Origin: Perkinsela sp. pyNocScin1 | Taxonomy: Eukaryota; Euglenozoa; Kinetoplastea; Prokinetoplastida; Perkinselidae | Length of the DNA stretch: 64,000 nucleotides | Reading direction: 5' to 3' | Assembly: GCA_964019655.1 (NCBI GenBank) | Contig: CAXHTR010000006.1 | Coordinates: forward strand, 1,151,383 to 1,215,382 | Shown here: piece after piece, positions 31,793 through 40,850 of the stretch | Numbering within the stretch: the stretch's first letter is position 1 | Layout: each line of letters opens with the position of its first letter | Made by a program: the position numbers and the translations under genes | Notes under the pieces: model-generated | Seen by the model: the letters and a program-made list of their open reading frames with translations, nothing else | Database searches by the model: none | What the model was told of the DNA's origin: nothing

Positions 31793-33028
31793 CTAGTCGA
31801 CCAGGTGCGTGGCGAAGTCCATCGGGAGCTCGTCGATCTGCGTGTGGTAGTGCGCCTCGAGGTCCTTGAGGGCCTGCGAGTCCTTCGCGCTGACGAAGTT
31901 GATCGCGACGCCCTTGCGGCCGAAGCGTCCGGAGCGCCCGATGCGGTGCAAGTAGTTCTCTCGGTTCGTCGGGAGGTCGAAGTTAATGACAATGCTGACG
32001 TGGTGGACGTCGATGCCGCGCGCGAGGAGGTCGGTCGTGATGAGCACGCGCGTCTCACCGCTGCGGAATGTCTGGATGACGGCCTCGCGCTCGCTCTTGC
32101 TCATATCCGCGTGCATGAGGGACACGGTGTGGTTCTGCTTGTTGAGCTCCTCGGCGAGCCAGTCGACCTTGCGGCGCGTGTTGCAGAAGATGACGCTCTG
32201 GGCGATGCTCACGGAGTCGTAGAGGTCGCCAAGGGTCTCGAGCTTGTGGTCCTCGTCGACGGCGACGTAGTACTGCTTGATACCGTCGAGCGTGAGCATC
32301 TCCTTCTTGACGAGGATGCGCACGGGGCTGTTGAGGAACTGCTTGGTGAGCGAGAGGACTTCTTCGGGCATCGTCGCACTGAAGAGAGTCGCCTGGATGT
32401 CCTGCGGGAGGTACTTGAAGATGGAGTAGATCTGCTCCGAGAAGCCCTGGCTGAGCATCTCGTCGGCCTCGTCGAGCACGACGACCTTGAGCTCAGACGT
32501 GCGCAAAAAGTTGCGCTTGATGACGTCGAAGATGCGCCCGGGCGTGCCGATCGCGATGAGGACCTCGCCGCGCTGGAGCTTGGTGATGTCGTCCTGGACC
32601 TTCGTGCCGCCGACGAACGAGTGGCAGAAGGGCTTGCCGCCCTCCTTCATGTACGAGCCGATGCGCTGTGCGACTTCCATCGACTGGAGCGCCAGCTCGC
32701 GGGTCGGGGACAGGATGAGTGCCTGGCACGTGTTCTTCTTGAAGTCGACGCGCTGGAGCGAGCCGATGACGAAGGCGCCGGTCTTGCCCGTGCCGGACTG
32801 CGCCTGCGCAATGAGGTCGCCGCCCTTGATGAACGGGATGATCGCGCGCTGCTGGATGGCGGACGGCTTCTCGAAACCGTACGAGTAGATGCCGCGGAGC
32901 AGCTTGTTGTCGAGGCCCATGTTGTCGAAAGAGGTGACGACCTGGACGTCCTTCGGGAGTGCATCGTCGTCGAAGGAGTTGTGGTCCTTTGGCTCGTAGG
33001 CCTGACCAACCTTGGCGGTTTGTGACAT
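31793..33028 (-). CDS. EIF4A: Eukaryotic initiation factor 4A (DEAD-box RNA helicase)
   Basis: 411 residues from MSQTAK (TTCCAATG). eIF4A unwinds mRNA leaders for ribosome loading. All motifs are present: Q motif ([12 protein letters not shown]), motif I AQSGTGKT (about 75), Ia PTRELA, Ib TPGRI, II DEAD (about 182), [28 protein letters not shown] and [15 protein letters not shown]. The compact two-domain length without extensions separates it from other DEAD-box proteins. The N-terminal 40 residues and the absence of eIF4AIII hallmarks favour the translation factor, but the exosome-junction paralog cannot be wholly excluded. Confidence 0.93.
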   Translation of the reverse strand: MSQTAKVGQAYEPKDHNSFDDDALPKDVQVVTSFDNMGLDNKLLRGIYSYGFEKPSAIQQRAIIPFIKGGDLIAQAQSGTGKTGAFVIGSLQRVDFKKNTCQALILSPTRELALQSMEVAQRIGSYMKEGGKPFCHSFVGGTKVQDDITKLQRGEVLIAIGTPGRIFDVIKRNFLRTSELKVVVLDEADEMLSQGFSEQIYSIFKYLPQDIQATLFSATMPEEVLSLTKQFLNSPVRILVKKEMLTLDGIKQYYVAVDEDHKLETLGDLYDSVSIAQSVIFCNTRRKVDWLAEELNKQNHTVSLMHADMSKSEREAVIQTFRSGETRVLITTDLLARGIDVHHVSIVINFDLPTNRENYLHRIGRSGRFGRKGVAINFVSAKDSQALKDLEAHYHTQIDELPMDFATHLVD

Positions 33029-33226
33029 TGGAAAGTAGGAACAAAAGGAATGGCGTGTGTGATGTCCAAACAAACAGGAGGCCCGGTTCAACTAGAGTTG
33101 CGGTTCAAAAGAGCACGATCCGTTGGGGTCTGCCATCAACTTTTCCTATCAACTTTGCGAGAGACACAGCGCATGCCAAGGCGCAAAGATGTCCTTCCAT
33201 GAAAGCCTAGAAGAATATCAGATAAT

Positions 33227-33949
33227 TTACTCTGGCTTGAGCTGGAGGAGTGGCACGTACGCCGCCATGGGCAGGAACTGGCAGCGCGTGATGCGCTTAG
33301 TGCCCAGGTAGGGCTGGTGGTCATGCAGCCTGACGCAGTCAATCGCGCTGCGCTCGTCCATAAAGGCGGCCACGAGCCGGCAGCGGCTCGTGCCGTTTGG
33401 AAGGCATTCGCGGTAGCACATGATGCGGTCGATGACTCCAACGTGCAGGAGCTTCTCGTAGAAGTGGTCGGCGAAGTGGAAGTCCTCCTCGTTCGCGTCC
33501 GTCAGGTTACCAAAGTTCCCGCGCGGGGGCACTGTGATGACACAGACGCGCGAGACGTTGCAGTTCGAAAGGTCCAGGGGCGGCGGGAGCTTCACGGGTT
33601 CGGCAGTCGGTGCTGGCGCTGGTGCGACTGCGTGGAGCTTTGGTCCGTCGGTCTCTGTAGCCTTTTGGGTCTCTGTCTTTGGCACGACCCTTTCTTCTGG
33701 GCTTCTCTCAGAAGCCCTCTCTTCGCGACTGCTGCCTTTGGCACTTTGCCCGTGGCGCTCTTCCGCGGTATGTCGGTGCCGCTTGTGACTGTTTTCTTCT
33801 CTCTCACTGCGGCCTTCATCGCGCCGGGTGTGCCTCCTATCGTCGTGACGGTCCCTGTCGCTGCGCGATCGCTCTGACGCGTAGCGTCTGTCACGGTCCT
33901 CTCTGCTCTCGCTGCGCCGGTGCGGCTCGTCGTGCCGAGACGATGGCAT
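33227..33949 (-). CDS. Arg/Ser/Asp-rich protein with RRM-like C-terminus
   Basis: 240 residues. The first 90 are almost entirely Arg, Ser, Asp, Glu and His, with many RS, RD and RE dipeptides. A Pro/Ala linker follows. About 130-235 read as a degenerate RRM: SRVCVITVPP (beta 1), a helix FYEKLLHVG, then VIDRIMCYR, CRLVAAFMD (the RNP1 position) and a final strand KRITRCQFLP. RS-domain plus RRM is the layout of splicing and mRNA-processing factors. In a genome with almost no introns its task may lie in trans-splicing or 3' processing. The RRM assignment is by pattern only. Confidence 0.65.
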   Translation of the reverse strand: MPSSRHDEPHRRSESREDRDRRYASERSRSDRDRHDDRRHTRRDEGRSEREENSHKRHRHTAEERHGQSAKGSSREERASERSPEERVVPKTETQKATETDGPKLHAVAPAPAPTAEPVKLPPPLDLSNCNVSRVCVITVPPRGNFGNLTDANEEDFHFADHFYEKLLHVGVIDRIMCYRECLPNGTSRCRLVAAFMDERSAIDCVRLHDHQPYLGTKRITRCQFLPMAAYVPLLQLKPE

Positions 33950-34071
33950 TGAAAGTTTAAGAATTTTTCAGAAGCTTTAACTACTCGCGTCAAGAACATC
34001 GACAAAACACTTAATTGCTCAAATTACGGGCATCTTGATCATCTATGTAAACAGGCACAAGCGGCGGGTCG

Positions 34072-34896
34072 TCAAATCAGGCCGAAGGAAAAACGGCTCT
34101 TCATTCGCGCCAAGAACGAGTTTGGCGCGTCGCCCAGGCTGTGCCGGGCCTGTGTCTCGGAGCGCTCCTCCTGTGACACAAAAAGGGTTCGCTCAGTGTC
34201 GTCCCCTTGGCGGCTCGACACACGCGGGGTTCGCTCAGCCGGGCTGGTCTCATTCGCTGCGCTTCTTCGAGCGGATACGCGCGGTGTGCCCTGCATGGAG
34301 GCGCGCCCCTCTCCAGAGCTCTTCCGCGTCGATTTACGGGGCGTCTCGTCGGTGGAACTCTCTTCGGTCTGGCTGCCTTTTGCTGATACTCGCGGCTTGG
34401 CTGGGGTGGGGGCTTTGCCCGTGCTCCCTCGGGTCGACATTCGGGGTGACGCTTCGACGGCTTGGGCCGGAGCTCCGGAGCTTCGGCGCGTCGAGACGCG
34501 CGGCGTCTTCTCGGCTGAGGTTGCCTCCTCGACCTCATCCATCATGAGCTTGTGTGGCGTCTGTGAGATAGAGGAGCGCTTCACAGCGATGCCAAAGTGC
34601 GCTGGGTCATCCATTATTTCAACGAGCTTGGCGCGAACGCTCTCGATCTGTTGAATGAGCGCCACGGTGTCGGTGCCCTCGCGCTCGAGGGTGCTCCGGC
34701 AGAGCCCCTTGTCGTCGTTCAGAACGTAGCCGTCGACCTCGATGACGAGCCCACGCAGTGCGCGCCCCGTTTCAATAATCTTCGAGGCCTTGCGCTTGCG
34801 CGTGCTCGGCGACTCCTTGGCCGACTTTTTGCCAGTGAGCATCACCGGCGTGGCTTGGGTTTCGTCGACAGATGTCTTTGTCAGTATACGGGGCAT
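34072..34896 (-). CDS. Protein with repeated (T/S)PRxS motifs, unknown function
   Basis: 274 residues. The N-terminal 115 contain a conserved-looking helical part (IETGRALRGLVIEVDGYVL, then a heptad stretch VALIQQIESVRAKLVEIM). The C-terminal 150 are disordered and carry six spaced copies of a basic phospho-type motif: TPRVSTR, SPRMSTR, KPRVSAK, TPRKSTR, TPRVSAR and TPRVSSR, each followed by a Ser/Gly linker. These resemble CDK-, PKA- or AGC-type kinase sites, or minor-groove-binding SPRK-like repeats. It may be a chromatin or kinetochore-type protein. No family is recognised. Confidence 0.65.
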   Translation of the reverse strand: MPRILTKTSVDETQATPVMLTGKKSAKESPSTRKRKASKIIETGRALRGLVIEVDGYVLNDDKGLCRSTLEREGTDTVALIQQIESVRAKLVEIMDDPAHFGIAVKRSSISQTPHKLMMDEVEEATSAEKTPRVSTRRSSGAPAQAVEASPRMSTRGSTGKAPTPAKPRVSAKGSQTEESSTDETPRKSTRKSSGEGRASMQGTPRVSARRSAANETSPAERTPRVSSRQGDDTERTLFVSQEERSETQARHSLGDAPNSFLARMKSRFSFGLI

Positions 34897-34985
34897 TCAC
34901 AAATTAGTCAATTACGAATAAAAATCAATAATGCGCATTCTATCTAGGAGACGCGGCGCTTAGTGGGGCTCCGGCACAAAAACTT

Positions 34986-37160
34986 TTAGGAAATTTTTTC
35001 ACTCTGCCCAAGCGCATGGGCAAATTCTCGAAGTACGTCTGCACTCCACGTCGCGTCAATGCTGTGAACAACCTTGCGAATCTGGTACACGTCGAATACG
35101 ACGTCGCGTCTCGCCCCCGTCGGTACTGGCTTGGCCGACTTACTGTTAAAAGTAATCCAGTTATACACCCAAACGACCTCCTCGGCGAGCGGGATGAGCA
35201 CCGGCACGTGCCGCCCCTTTCTGCTGTCGCCGCCTTCGGCTTCATTCTCTCTCGCAAACGAGCTCGTGAGTGCAAAAGCTTTTTTTGTACATGTGATGGC
35301 CGCCTGCCGCTCTGCGATACGCATTGGCGTCATGTTGTCGACCACCGCCGCAAAATGGCGCACGAGCGTTGAGGAGATGAACGGATAGCGCGTCTCCATC
35401 GCTGCGCGGAGCAGCTTGAGAACGCTTGCGGCATTTTTGTGAATCGTAGCGCGGTCAGTCGTACTGGTAGTGTTGTACACGAGGCTTGACGTGACAACCG
35501 CAAGATGCATTGCGGCGTGCAACCAAAAACGCGCGAGCATCGCATGCGTGCGGTGGTCATCCTGCTGGATGCCAGCAGCCGGGCGGTAGACAGCGTCTGT
35601 CCCCTTCTGTGCGTCGGGGATCCGCCCGCCGGACTGCGCGGCGACGATGGCGCCGTCGAAGAGGATCGCATGGAGCCGGTCGCCGATGCGGTCCTTCCAC
35701 GCCCCGTCGGTGCGGAATATATCCCAGAAATCGTTCAATTTGAGCTGTTCGGTGCGAAGCGTCCCGTGCAGAACGAAGGCAAAGCGCAGCAGAAAGCAGT
35801 CTGTGAGGGTCTGCCGCTCAGTCATCGCGATGTGGTGGTACCCCTGGCGTGCCATTTCCAGTAAAACGACGCTCGCGGCGTGGAGGCACCGCTTCGGGTC
35901 CGCTGTGAGGATGCGCAGGACGCCGGCGTAGTACTCGCGAGAGAGGCAGAAGCTCAACTCGTGCTTGAGGAAGACCTGGCGGGCAAGCGCCACGCAGCGC
36001 TCTACGAGGCCAATGTGCACAGCGGTCGTCGCGATGAGGGCGAGCGCGGCGTTGGTGGGCATCTCCTGCTGCTGGGCCCCGTCGAGCAGGGCAAAGCGTA
36101 GCAGTCGCTCAATAAACTCAACGAGCGCAAGGAGCGCGCGCTCGTGGTGCTCGTCGACGATGGTCGCCTGGATGAGAAAGTTGTAGACTTCTTCGATGAG
36201 GTTAAGCACCTTGTGGACCTGCTCATCGCTCATCGCGTTAAAGCGCAGCATCTCGCACGACCGGCACATTGCAAGCGCCAGAGTGCTCCGGTCGATGCTG
36301 AGCTCGATGCGCGCCGTCTCCCACATGGCCTCGATCTGCTGAACGTTGTTGGCGTAGCCCGCGAGGTAGAGCAGCATCGTGATGAGCGTCGGGCCACCGT
36401 CGCTATTCTTCGTCTGGACGCTCGCAGTGAGCGGAAAATAAAAGTCCTCGGCGAATGCCCGTACCTCTGTCGGTGCCACGCCAGTCTCCATCATACCGAA
36501 AAGCAGCGCCACGACATTGCGCTCGAGAAGTGGTGCCTCTTCAAAGTGTCGCCAGAAGTTTTTCTGCACTTTCTGTTTTTCAGTGGCATTTTCTTGCTGA
36601 ATCACCGCAGAGAAGTGTTTTTGAATATTTTGAAGGATTTGTGTGATTTCGCGTAGCCGCCGGCTCGATATGCAAGCATCAAAAAGTTTGAGCAGAACGG
36701 GTCCCAGCTTTTTCTCATGGGCTTCCACCTCTAACGGTTTTCTTGCGATCTCGCTGTGCGTTGCGCTCCAGAGGGGAAAGTATCGCTCCCAGATTTTGAG
36801 CGTATGGTCAGCTGCAGTTGCCTTGTGCATCGCCGCGGCAAGCGCCTGCTGCCCTGGGCCGTTGGGCAGCGACAAGGCGAAGGCCTCCATGTCGGGCACC
36901 ACACCGGTCTCTATGCACGCCGCTGTGACGGCATCAGTCCACGCGCTCACTGGTATTTTTGACACGAGTAGGTGCATGTCTTTCGTAGAGAGCTGTGGCA
37001 GTTTTTCGTCGCGTTGCGCGGCAAAGCGCTGGAGGCTGTGTATGACGTCTGCTGGGCTCTCACAGAACGGCAAGCGCTCGATGAGCCCTCCAAAGTCGAG
37101 CGGGCGCTGCGGCTGTGCGACCTTGCCGCGGAGACGAGCGTACAGCGTTCGGTGAAACAT
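34986..37160 (-). CDS. Large helical-repeat protein, probably mitochondrial
   Basis: 724 residues from MFHRTLYARLRG, a basic, acid-free start typical of a mitochondrial presequence; the frame is open upstream but lacks an ATG. The whole protein is alpha-helical with no catalytic motif, zinc cluster or membrane segment. Paired helices recur at irregular spacing, for example in the EVRAFAEDFYF and YYAGVLRILTADP regions. This texture is like the diverged PPR or HEAT-type proteins of mitochondrial RNA metabolism and mitoribosomes in kinetoplastids. I cannot align clear PPR repeats, so the family stays open. The next gene upstream in transcription has a similar texture. Confidence 0.6.
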   Translation of the reverse strand: MFHRTLYARLRGKVAQPQRPLDFGGLIERLPFCESPADVIHSLQRFAAQRDEKLPQLSTKDMHLLVSKIPVSAWTDAVTAACIETGVVPDMEAFALSLPNGPGQQALAAAMHKATAADHTLKIWERYFPLWSATHSEIARKPLEVEAHEKKLGPVLLKLFDACISSRRLREITQILQNIQKHFSAVIQQENATEKQKVQKNFWRHFEEAPLLERNVVALLFGMMETGVAPTEVRAFAEDFYFPLTASVQTKNSDGGPTLITMLLYLAGYANNVQQIEAMWETARIELSIDRSTLALAMCRSCEMLRFNAMSDEQVHKVLNLIEEVYNFLIQATIVDEHHERALLALVEFIERLLRFALLDGAQQQEMPTNAALALIATTAVHIGLVERCVALARQVFLKHELSFCLSREYYAGVLRILTADPKRCLHAASVVLLEMARQGYHHIAMTERQTLTDCFLLRFAFVLHGTLRTEQLKLNDFWDIFRTDGAWKDRIGDRLHAILFDGAIVAAQSGGRIPDAQKGTDAVYRPAAGIQQDDHRTHAMLARFWLHAAMHLAVVTSSLVYNTTSTTDRATIHKNAASVLKLLRAAMETRYPFISSTLVRHFAAVVDNMTPMRIAERQAAITCTKKAFALTSSFARENEAEGGDSRKGRHVPVLIPLAEEVVWVYNWITFNSKSAKPVPTGARRDVVFDVYQIRKVVHSIDATWSADVLREFAHALGQSEKIS

Positions 37161-37273
37161 CAACCTGTATGGCTCAAAGGTGGTATATTGACGTTGGTAG
37201 TCAGTTATATGAGGAAGGGACCAGTACAAAAGCTTTATTTATCAGCAAAAAAAATTCGGACATTTTTTTCACA

Positions 37274-38554
37274 TTACTTTTGCGTCTTCTCTCGAACGGC
37301 GACATTCACAGTGAATTCGAGGTGTGGGCAGGCGCGAAGCAAGTCGATCCATCCGCCCGCGCCGTAGTCGGTCGGCTTGAGGGCTTTTCCGTCTTTTGTT
37401 GCAAAAGAGGCGCACATTTCCTCGAAATTCTTCCATGACGCTGGCTGCGCGTTTGCTTTGCGAAGAAATTGAATGGCCTGAGCCTCAAATGAGTCGGCAG
37501 AGCATGCGCCGGCTGGCGCGATGACAACTTGACCGTTTTCTTCTGTGCTTATGTTGAAGCGGTGCGAGTAATTTGACTCCATAAATGTCCGGATGTCGAA
37601 GTCCTTCGGCATACATGCTGGATAGTGCGGCATGACTCGCTGGAGGACACCCTGGAATGCCTCGAGCGGGATTTTCCTCGAAAGAACAGCGCCAGCAGCC
37701 AGACGGGCCACAGACTGCTGGAACTCTTCTTCGATGATCTGCGCCGCGTGTGTGACAACAGCACCCCAGTCAATGCTATACACAGTGTGGTTCTTCAATG
37801 ATATTATCAAGCGGTAGTTCGTTGCATGGGCGAGAACAGCGGGAGAGCAATGGGCTACCCATGATGACGGGAAGTTCGTGAGAAGAGCCGCTCGGAGGGC
37901 GCGATAGCTGCAGTTTTGGCCGAGCGTGTTGGAGACTCGTCGAAGACCCTGTACCGCAGAAAAGTACAGCCCATTCTGTTTGTGAAAGTACCACAGCGCG
38001 GGGAGGTGCTGAATGAGCGCATCTGCACTTGTATCACTCTTTGCTATTGCGGGAATAATCGCGCATAGCTTCTGGCACAGTGCGTGCGCTGACTCACCGC
38101 TGATTGCGGTCTTCCGGGCTATCTCCTCGATCGCACGCGCGCTGAGCAAGATCTCACACTTGAGCGAAGGAAGAATCTGGGAACTCGCAAGGATTTTATG
38201 GTATGCATCTTGGATGAATAATCTATTGTTGCTCATGTACAGTGGATATCTCGCAGGCTGGGTTTTACCTCTTATGCTTTCACCACTTTTCGTGAGATGT
38301 GACGCCAAAACTCCGTTTTGGAACCTGGCGGTCTTCAGGTTGGATGATTTGTACTCGTCAACAAGCAAGTTGACACGCGCAATGTGCTCGCTTTCCGCCT
38401 CTCCAGCATCATTTTTCATCGTAACGCACGATGACGTCGTGTGGTACCGGCGATGAATAGCTACTGAGCTCGGCTGCATACAAGTAGCGAGAGCTGGGCC
38501 CATTCGTATTAGACCGTTAGCAGTCTGAAAAATGTGGCTGCACTGGAAGATCAT
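37274..38554 (-). CDS. Hypothetical mitochondrial protein, helical
   Basis: 426 residues. The first 45 (GLIRMGPALATC...SSVAIHRRYHTTSS) have the positive, hydroxylated look of a presequence; a start at the second Met (about 38500) is possible. The rest is mainly helical with Ala/Leu-rich stretches (ALCQKLCAIIPAIA, ALRAALLTNF) and a last third that looks mixed alpha/beta. No recognisable motif. It lies directly upstream, in transcription order, of the 724-residue helical protein, 113 bp away, and may share a pathway, though neighbour function is weak evidence in directional clusters. Confidence 0.55.
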   Translation of the reverse strand: MIFQCSHIFQTANGLIRMGPALATCMQPSSVAIHRRYHTTSSCVTMKNDAGEAESEHIARVNLLVDEYKSSNLKTARFQNGVLASHLTKSGESIRGKTQPARYPLYMSNNRLFIQDAYHKILASSQILPSLKCEILLSARAIEEIARKTAISGESAHALCQKLCAIIPAIAKSDTSADALIQHLPALWYFHKQNGLYFSAVQGLRRVSNTLGQNCSYRALRAALLTNFPSSWVAHCSPAVLAHATNYRLIISLKNHTVYSIDWGAVVTHAAQIIEEEFQQSVARLAAGAVLSRKIPLEAFQGVLQRVMPHYPACMPKDFDIRTFMESNYSHRFNISTEENGQVVIAPAGACSADSFEAQAIQFLRKANAQPASWKNFEEMCASFATKDGKALKPTDYGAGGWIDLLRACPHLEFTVNVAVREKTQK

Positions 38555-38730
38555 CTAGACTAGAAAAGATAAGCCTTCGAGGAGACAGCTGTTAGCTCGA
38601 GCACCTGAAAAGAAAAGCCAAGGTGCCAAATGGATTTACACAGCAAGAGCACAACATTACTCCTCAGAGTACTACAAACTTCTTCCGATACCTGTGAAGC
38701 CACAGATTGTCAGTCAGCTTACAAACTTGA

Positions 38731-39273
38731 TTAATCTAGGCCTGGAATCTTTGGAATGAGCCGAAAATTGCTATTTACTGAGCCGATGTGTACGCCCTCA
38801 TCAAAGTCGTTGCCAAAGTCTTCCCCGGAAATCAATGAGACGATTTCTTCAGCAGTCGCCGACTCATGAGCGAGAACATCGTAATCATTTCCACAAATCG
38901 TTGCCACTATGCGCCCACTTTTGTAAACTTTGATCGTCCCAACTTTACCCTGGGCTTTTTCATTCGAGTGAGGATCAACAAGCAAAGTGGCTGCAGGCAT
39001 GCTTAAGGTACTTATCTTTGAGCCACTCAGACCGCTGAGCTTTTCTTCAAAAAGGCTTTTAGTGTGATTGCTGGCAAGAGAAGCTTCCTTTAATCCTATG
39101 TTAAGAAACTCAAACCCATCCTTCTGTGATGCGTCGTCTATTGCCTTGCTATGGTGCTGAGACCCTATGATTTCTATGGGTGGTGTCAAAAACTTCGTTG
39201 ATGGCTTGCTTAAATCAGCTGATGCATCAACTTGCTCATTGCTTGATTCGGATTTATGCTTCTGCGCTTTCAT
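38731..39273 (-). CDS. RPC4: RNA polymerase III subunit RPC4 (RPC53)-like
   Basis: 180 residues. The C-terminal third matches the conserved RPC4 domain: GKVGTIKVYKSGRIVATICG (about 108-127), a DV-type strand, a variable loop, IGSVNSNFRLIPKIPGLD at the very end. RPC4 pairs with RPC5 (RPC37) on Pol III in initiation, termination and reinitiation. The N-terminal half is disordered and charged, as in RPC4, but shorter than in yeast or human (about 400 residues). The gene is noticeably A/T-rich in codon use, like its neighbours around the divergent switch. Confidence 0.65.
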   Translation of the reverse strand: MKAQKHKSESSNEQVDASADLSKPSTKFLTPPIEIIGSQHHSKAIDDASQKDGFEFLNIGLKEASLASNHTKSLFEEKLSGLSGSKISTLSMPAATLLVDPHSNEKAQGKVGTIKVYKSGRIVATICGNDYDVLAHESATAEEIVSLISGEDFGNDFDEGVHIGSVNSNFRLIPKIPGLD

Positions 39274-39402
39274 ACTTATAAATTATTTAGACGATAATAT
39301 CGATAATGAATCTAAATTCCCTTTTAGTACTTTCATCTTCACCTGCAAATTGAAATTTCTCGTCGAATAACTCTCCACTCGTAATCGACATGCGGAAAGT
39401 CT

Positions 39403-40596
39403 TTAGGAGCTATTAAGTCGCCGCTTGATGTCTTTTTGAATTTCGCGAAGGCCTGTTATAGATGGGTCTATTGAAAGTCCTTTATCGCACATTAGTTCGC
39501 CCTTCTTTAGCTCATCTAGTTCGTAATAGCTTGCGGCAGCTCTATAAAACCCTCGTGCCCAGCCTTCATCAAGTGAAATGCAATGCAAAGCATCAGCTAG
39601 GGCTTTACGATGAGATCCGATATTGAAATAGCACGCGCTTCTGTTAGAAAATAAAGCTTTGTTTGACGGGCAGAATGAAATGGCAAGTGTGTAAAAGCGG
39701 ATAGCTTTGGCGTACTCTCTCGCGTGGAAACTGCTATCGCCCTGAGCTTTGAATCTAGTGCAATTGGCTTCCCGCTCCTCTAAAGTTAACTTTTTCTTCG
39801 TCAACTCTGTCACAAGAGCAGCGTCGCTCAAATTAATGTGGTCGTATGCGGCGAAAAAATTATCGAAATCGAAGTGGCACAGTAGTCTTAAGCAGGCTAT
39901 GTCAGGTTTTTCTGTTTCTGTTATGTGCGATACGATTGTAGTACCGTCATTGGCTGTGACAGTCAGATCAGCTCCACGCTCGAGAAGAAACCGCATAGCC
40001 TCTAAGTTTTGCAGCGCAGATGCGACAAATAAAGGGCTGCCTCCGTAAAAATCGATCGCATTTATCGGTATCCTGAGATCATCGAGACAGAAAGAAATAT
40101 TATGGATACAGTTAGAGTGGCATGCCCAGTGTAGAGGCGTCCCTGGCTCCTTTTCATCAACTATATCCTTAATTTCTTTTTCTGATAGCGAGCTTGCTAA
40201 AAAACCTAGAATCGCAATATTATCTGCCACAACTGTGGCATGGTGAATGACCGTTGCACTTCTTCTTAAGCGTTTAGTAATAGATGCTCCATAGGAAACC
40301 AAAGTCTTGGAGCTTTTGAGCTCTTTCTGCTTTACAGCAAGCACGAGTGGAGTGTTGCCGTCGAAATCTTCGTGGTCGACAATTATTTCCCCTTTAAAAG
40401 TAGTGCAGAGTGCATCAATGAGCTCAGCCCTGCCGAGATAAGCACAAAAGTGTAATATGGTTCTTCCAGAGCCCTCTTCTGCATTTAAAAGCGCGGTATT
40501 TTTTTTCAGTACATCTATAATTTGGTCAGCGCTTGCACTTTTCGTCAGGCGAAGTAAATTTTCTACTTCAGGCGCAGTTCTCACAGGGGCGTCCAT
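39403..40596 (-). CDS. Ankyrin-repeat protein with C-terminal TPR domain
   Basis: 397 residues. Ankyrin repeats fill about 40-235 (GRTILHFCAYLGRAELIDAL, GNTPLVLAVK, GTPLHWACHSN, GGSPLFVASALQNLEAMRFL). Three TPRs at about 275-390 are of the Hsp70/Hsp90-binding kind (RFKAQGDSSFHAREYAKAI, NKALFSNRSACYFNIG, WARGFYRAAASYYEL). Ankyrin plus TPR resembles client-chaperone adaptors. It is the first gene of the - strand cluster, starting 254 bp from the divergent + strand gene, which also encodes a TPR protein with the same NRSA signature. The two may descend from one TPR module. Codon use is A/T-rich. Confidence 0.85.
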   Translation of the reverse strand: MDAPVRTAPEVENLLRLTKSASADQIIDVLKKNTALLNAEEGSGRTILHFCAYLGRAELIDALCTTFKGEIIVDHEDFDGNTPLVLAVKQKELKSSKTLVSYGASITKRLRRSATVIHHATVVADNIAILGFLASSLSEKEIKDIVDEKEPGTPLHWACHSNCIHNISFCLDDLRIPINAIDFYGGSPLFVASALQNLEAMRFLLERGADLTVTANDGTTIVSHITETEKPDIACLRLLCHFDFDNFFAAYDHINLSDAALVTELTKKKLTLEEREANCTRFKAQGDSSFHAREYAKAIRFYTLAISFCPSNKALFSNRSACYFNIGSHRKALADALHCISLDEGWARGFYRAAASYYELDELKKGELMCDKGLSIDPSITGLREIQKDIKRRLNSS

Positions 40597-40850
40597 CTAG
40601 AAGAAATACGAAAGCAAAACGCGAAATAAGACCCACAAATGCTAAAACACGGGCGATATACCTTCCCGGGAAGTAAAGGACAAAAGAAAAAATTAATGAT
40701 CGCATTAAAACAGCTGAATACTTGACATTTAGTAATTTTCGTGGCAATCTCACATTGGCCCTCCGTTCACTTTACTAATCTTCAATATTTGGCTTTTCTT
40801 CCCTCACTACTATTGACATTTTTCCACGGAATAATTTTCTATAGCAGTAA
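40597..40850. promoter_or_regulatory. Divergent strand-switch region (putative bidirectional start)
   Basis: 254 bp between the divergent ATGs of the ankyrin-TPR and TPR/zinc-knuckle genes. In kinetoplastids such regions are Pol II start sites for both clusters. The sequence is A+T-rich with T/C tracts on both sides, and TATAG lies about 12 bp before the + strand ATG. No motif is certain; the function is inferred from gene orientation. Confidence 0.5.

Noticed and set aside
31784-33025. 413-codon antisense frame over eIF4A
   Set aside because: Mirror of the helicase codons, no independent support.
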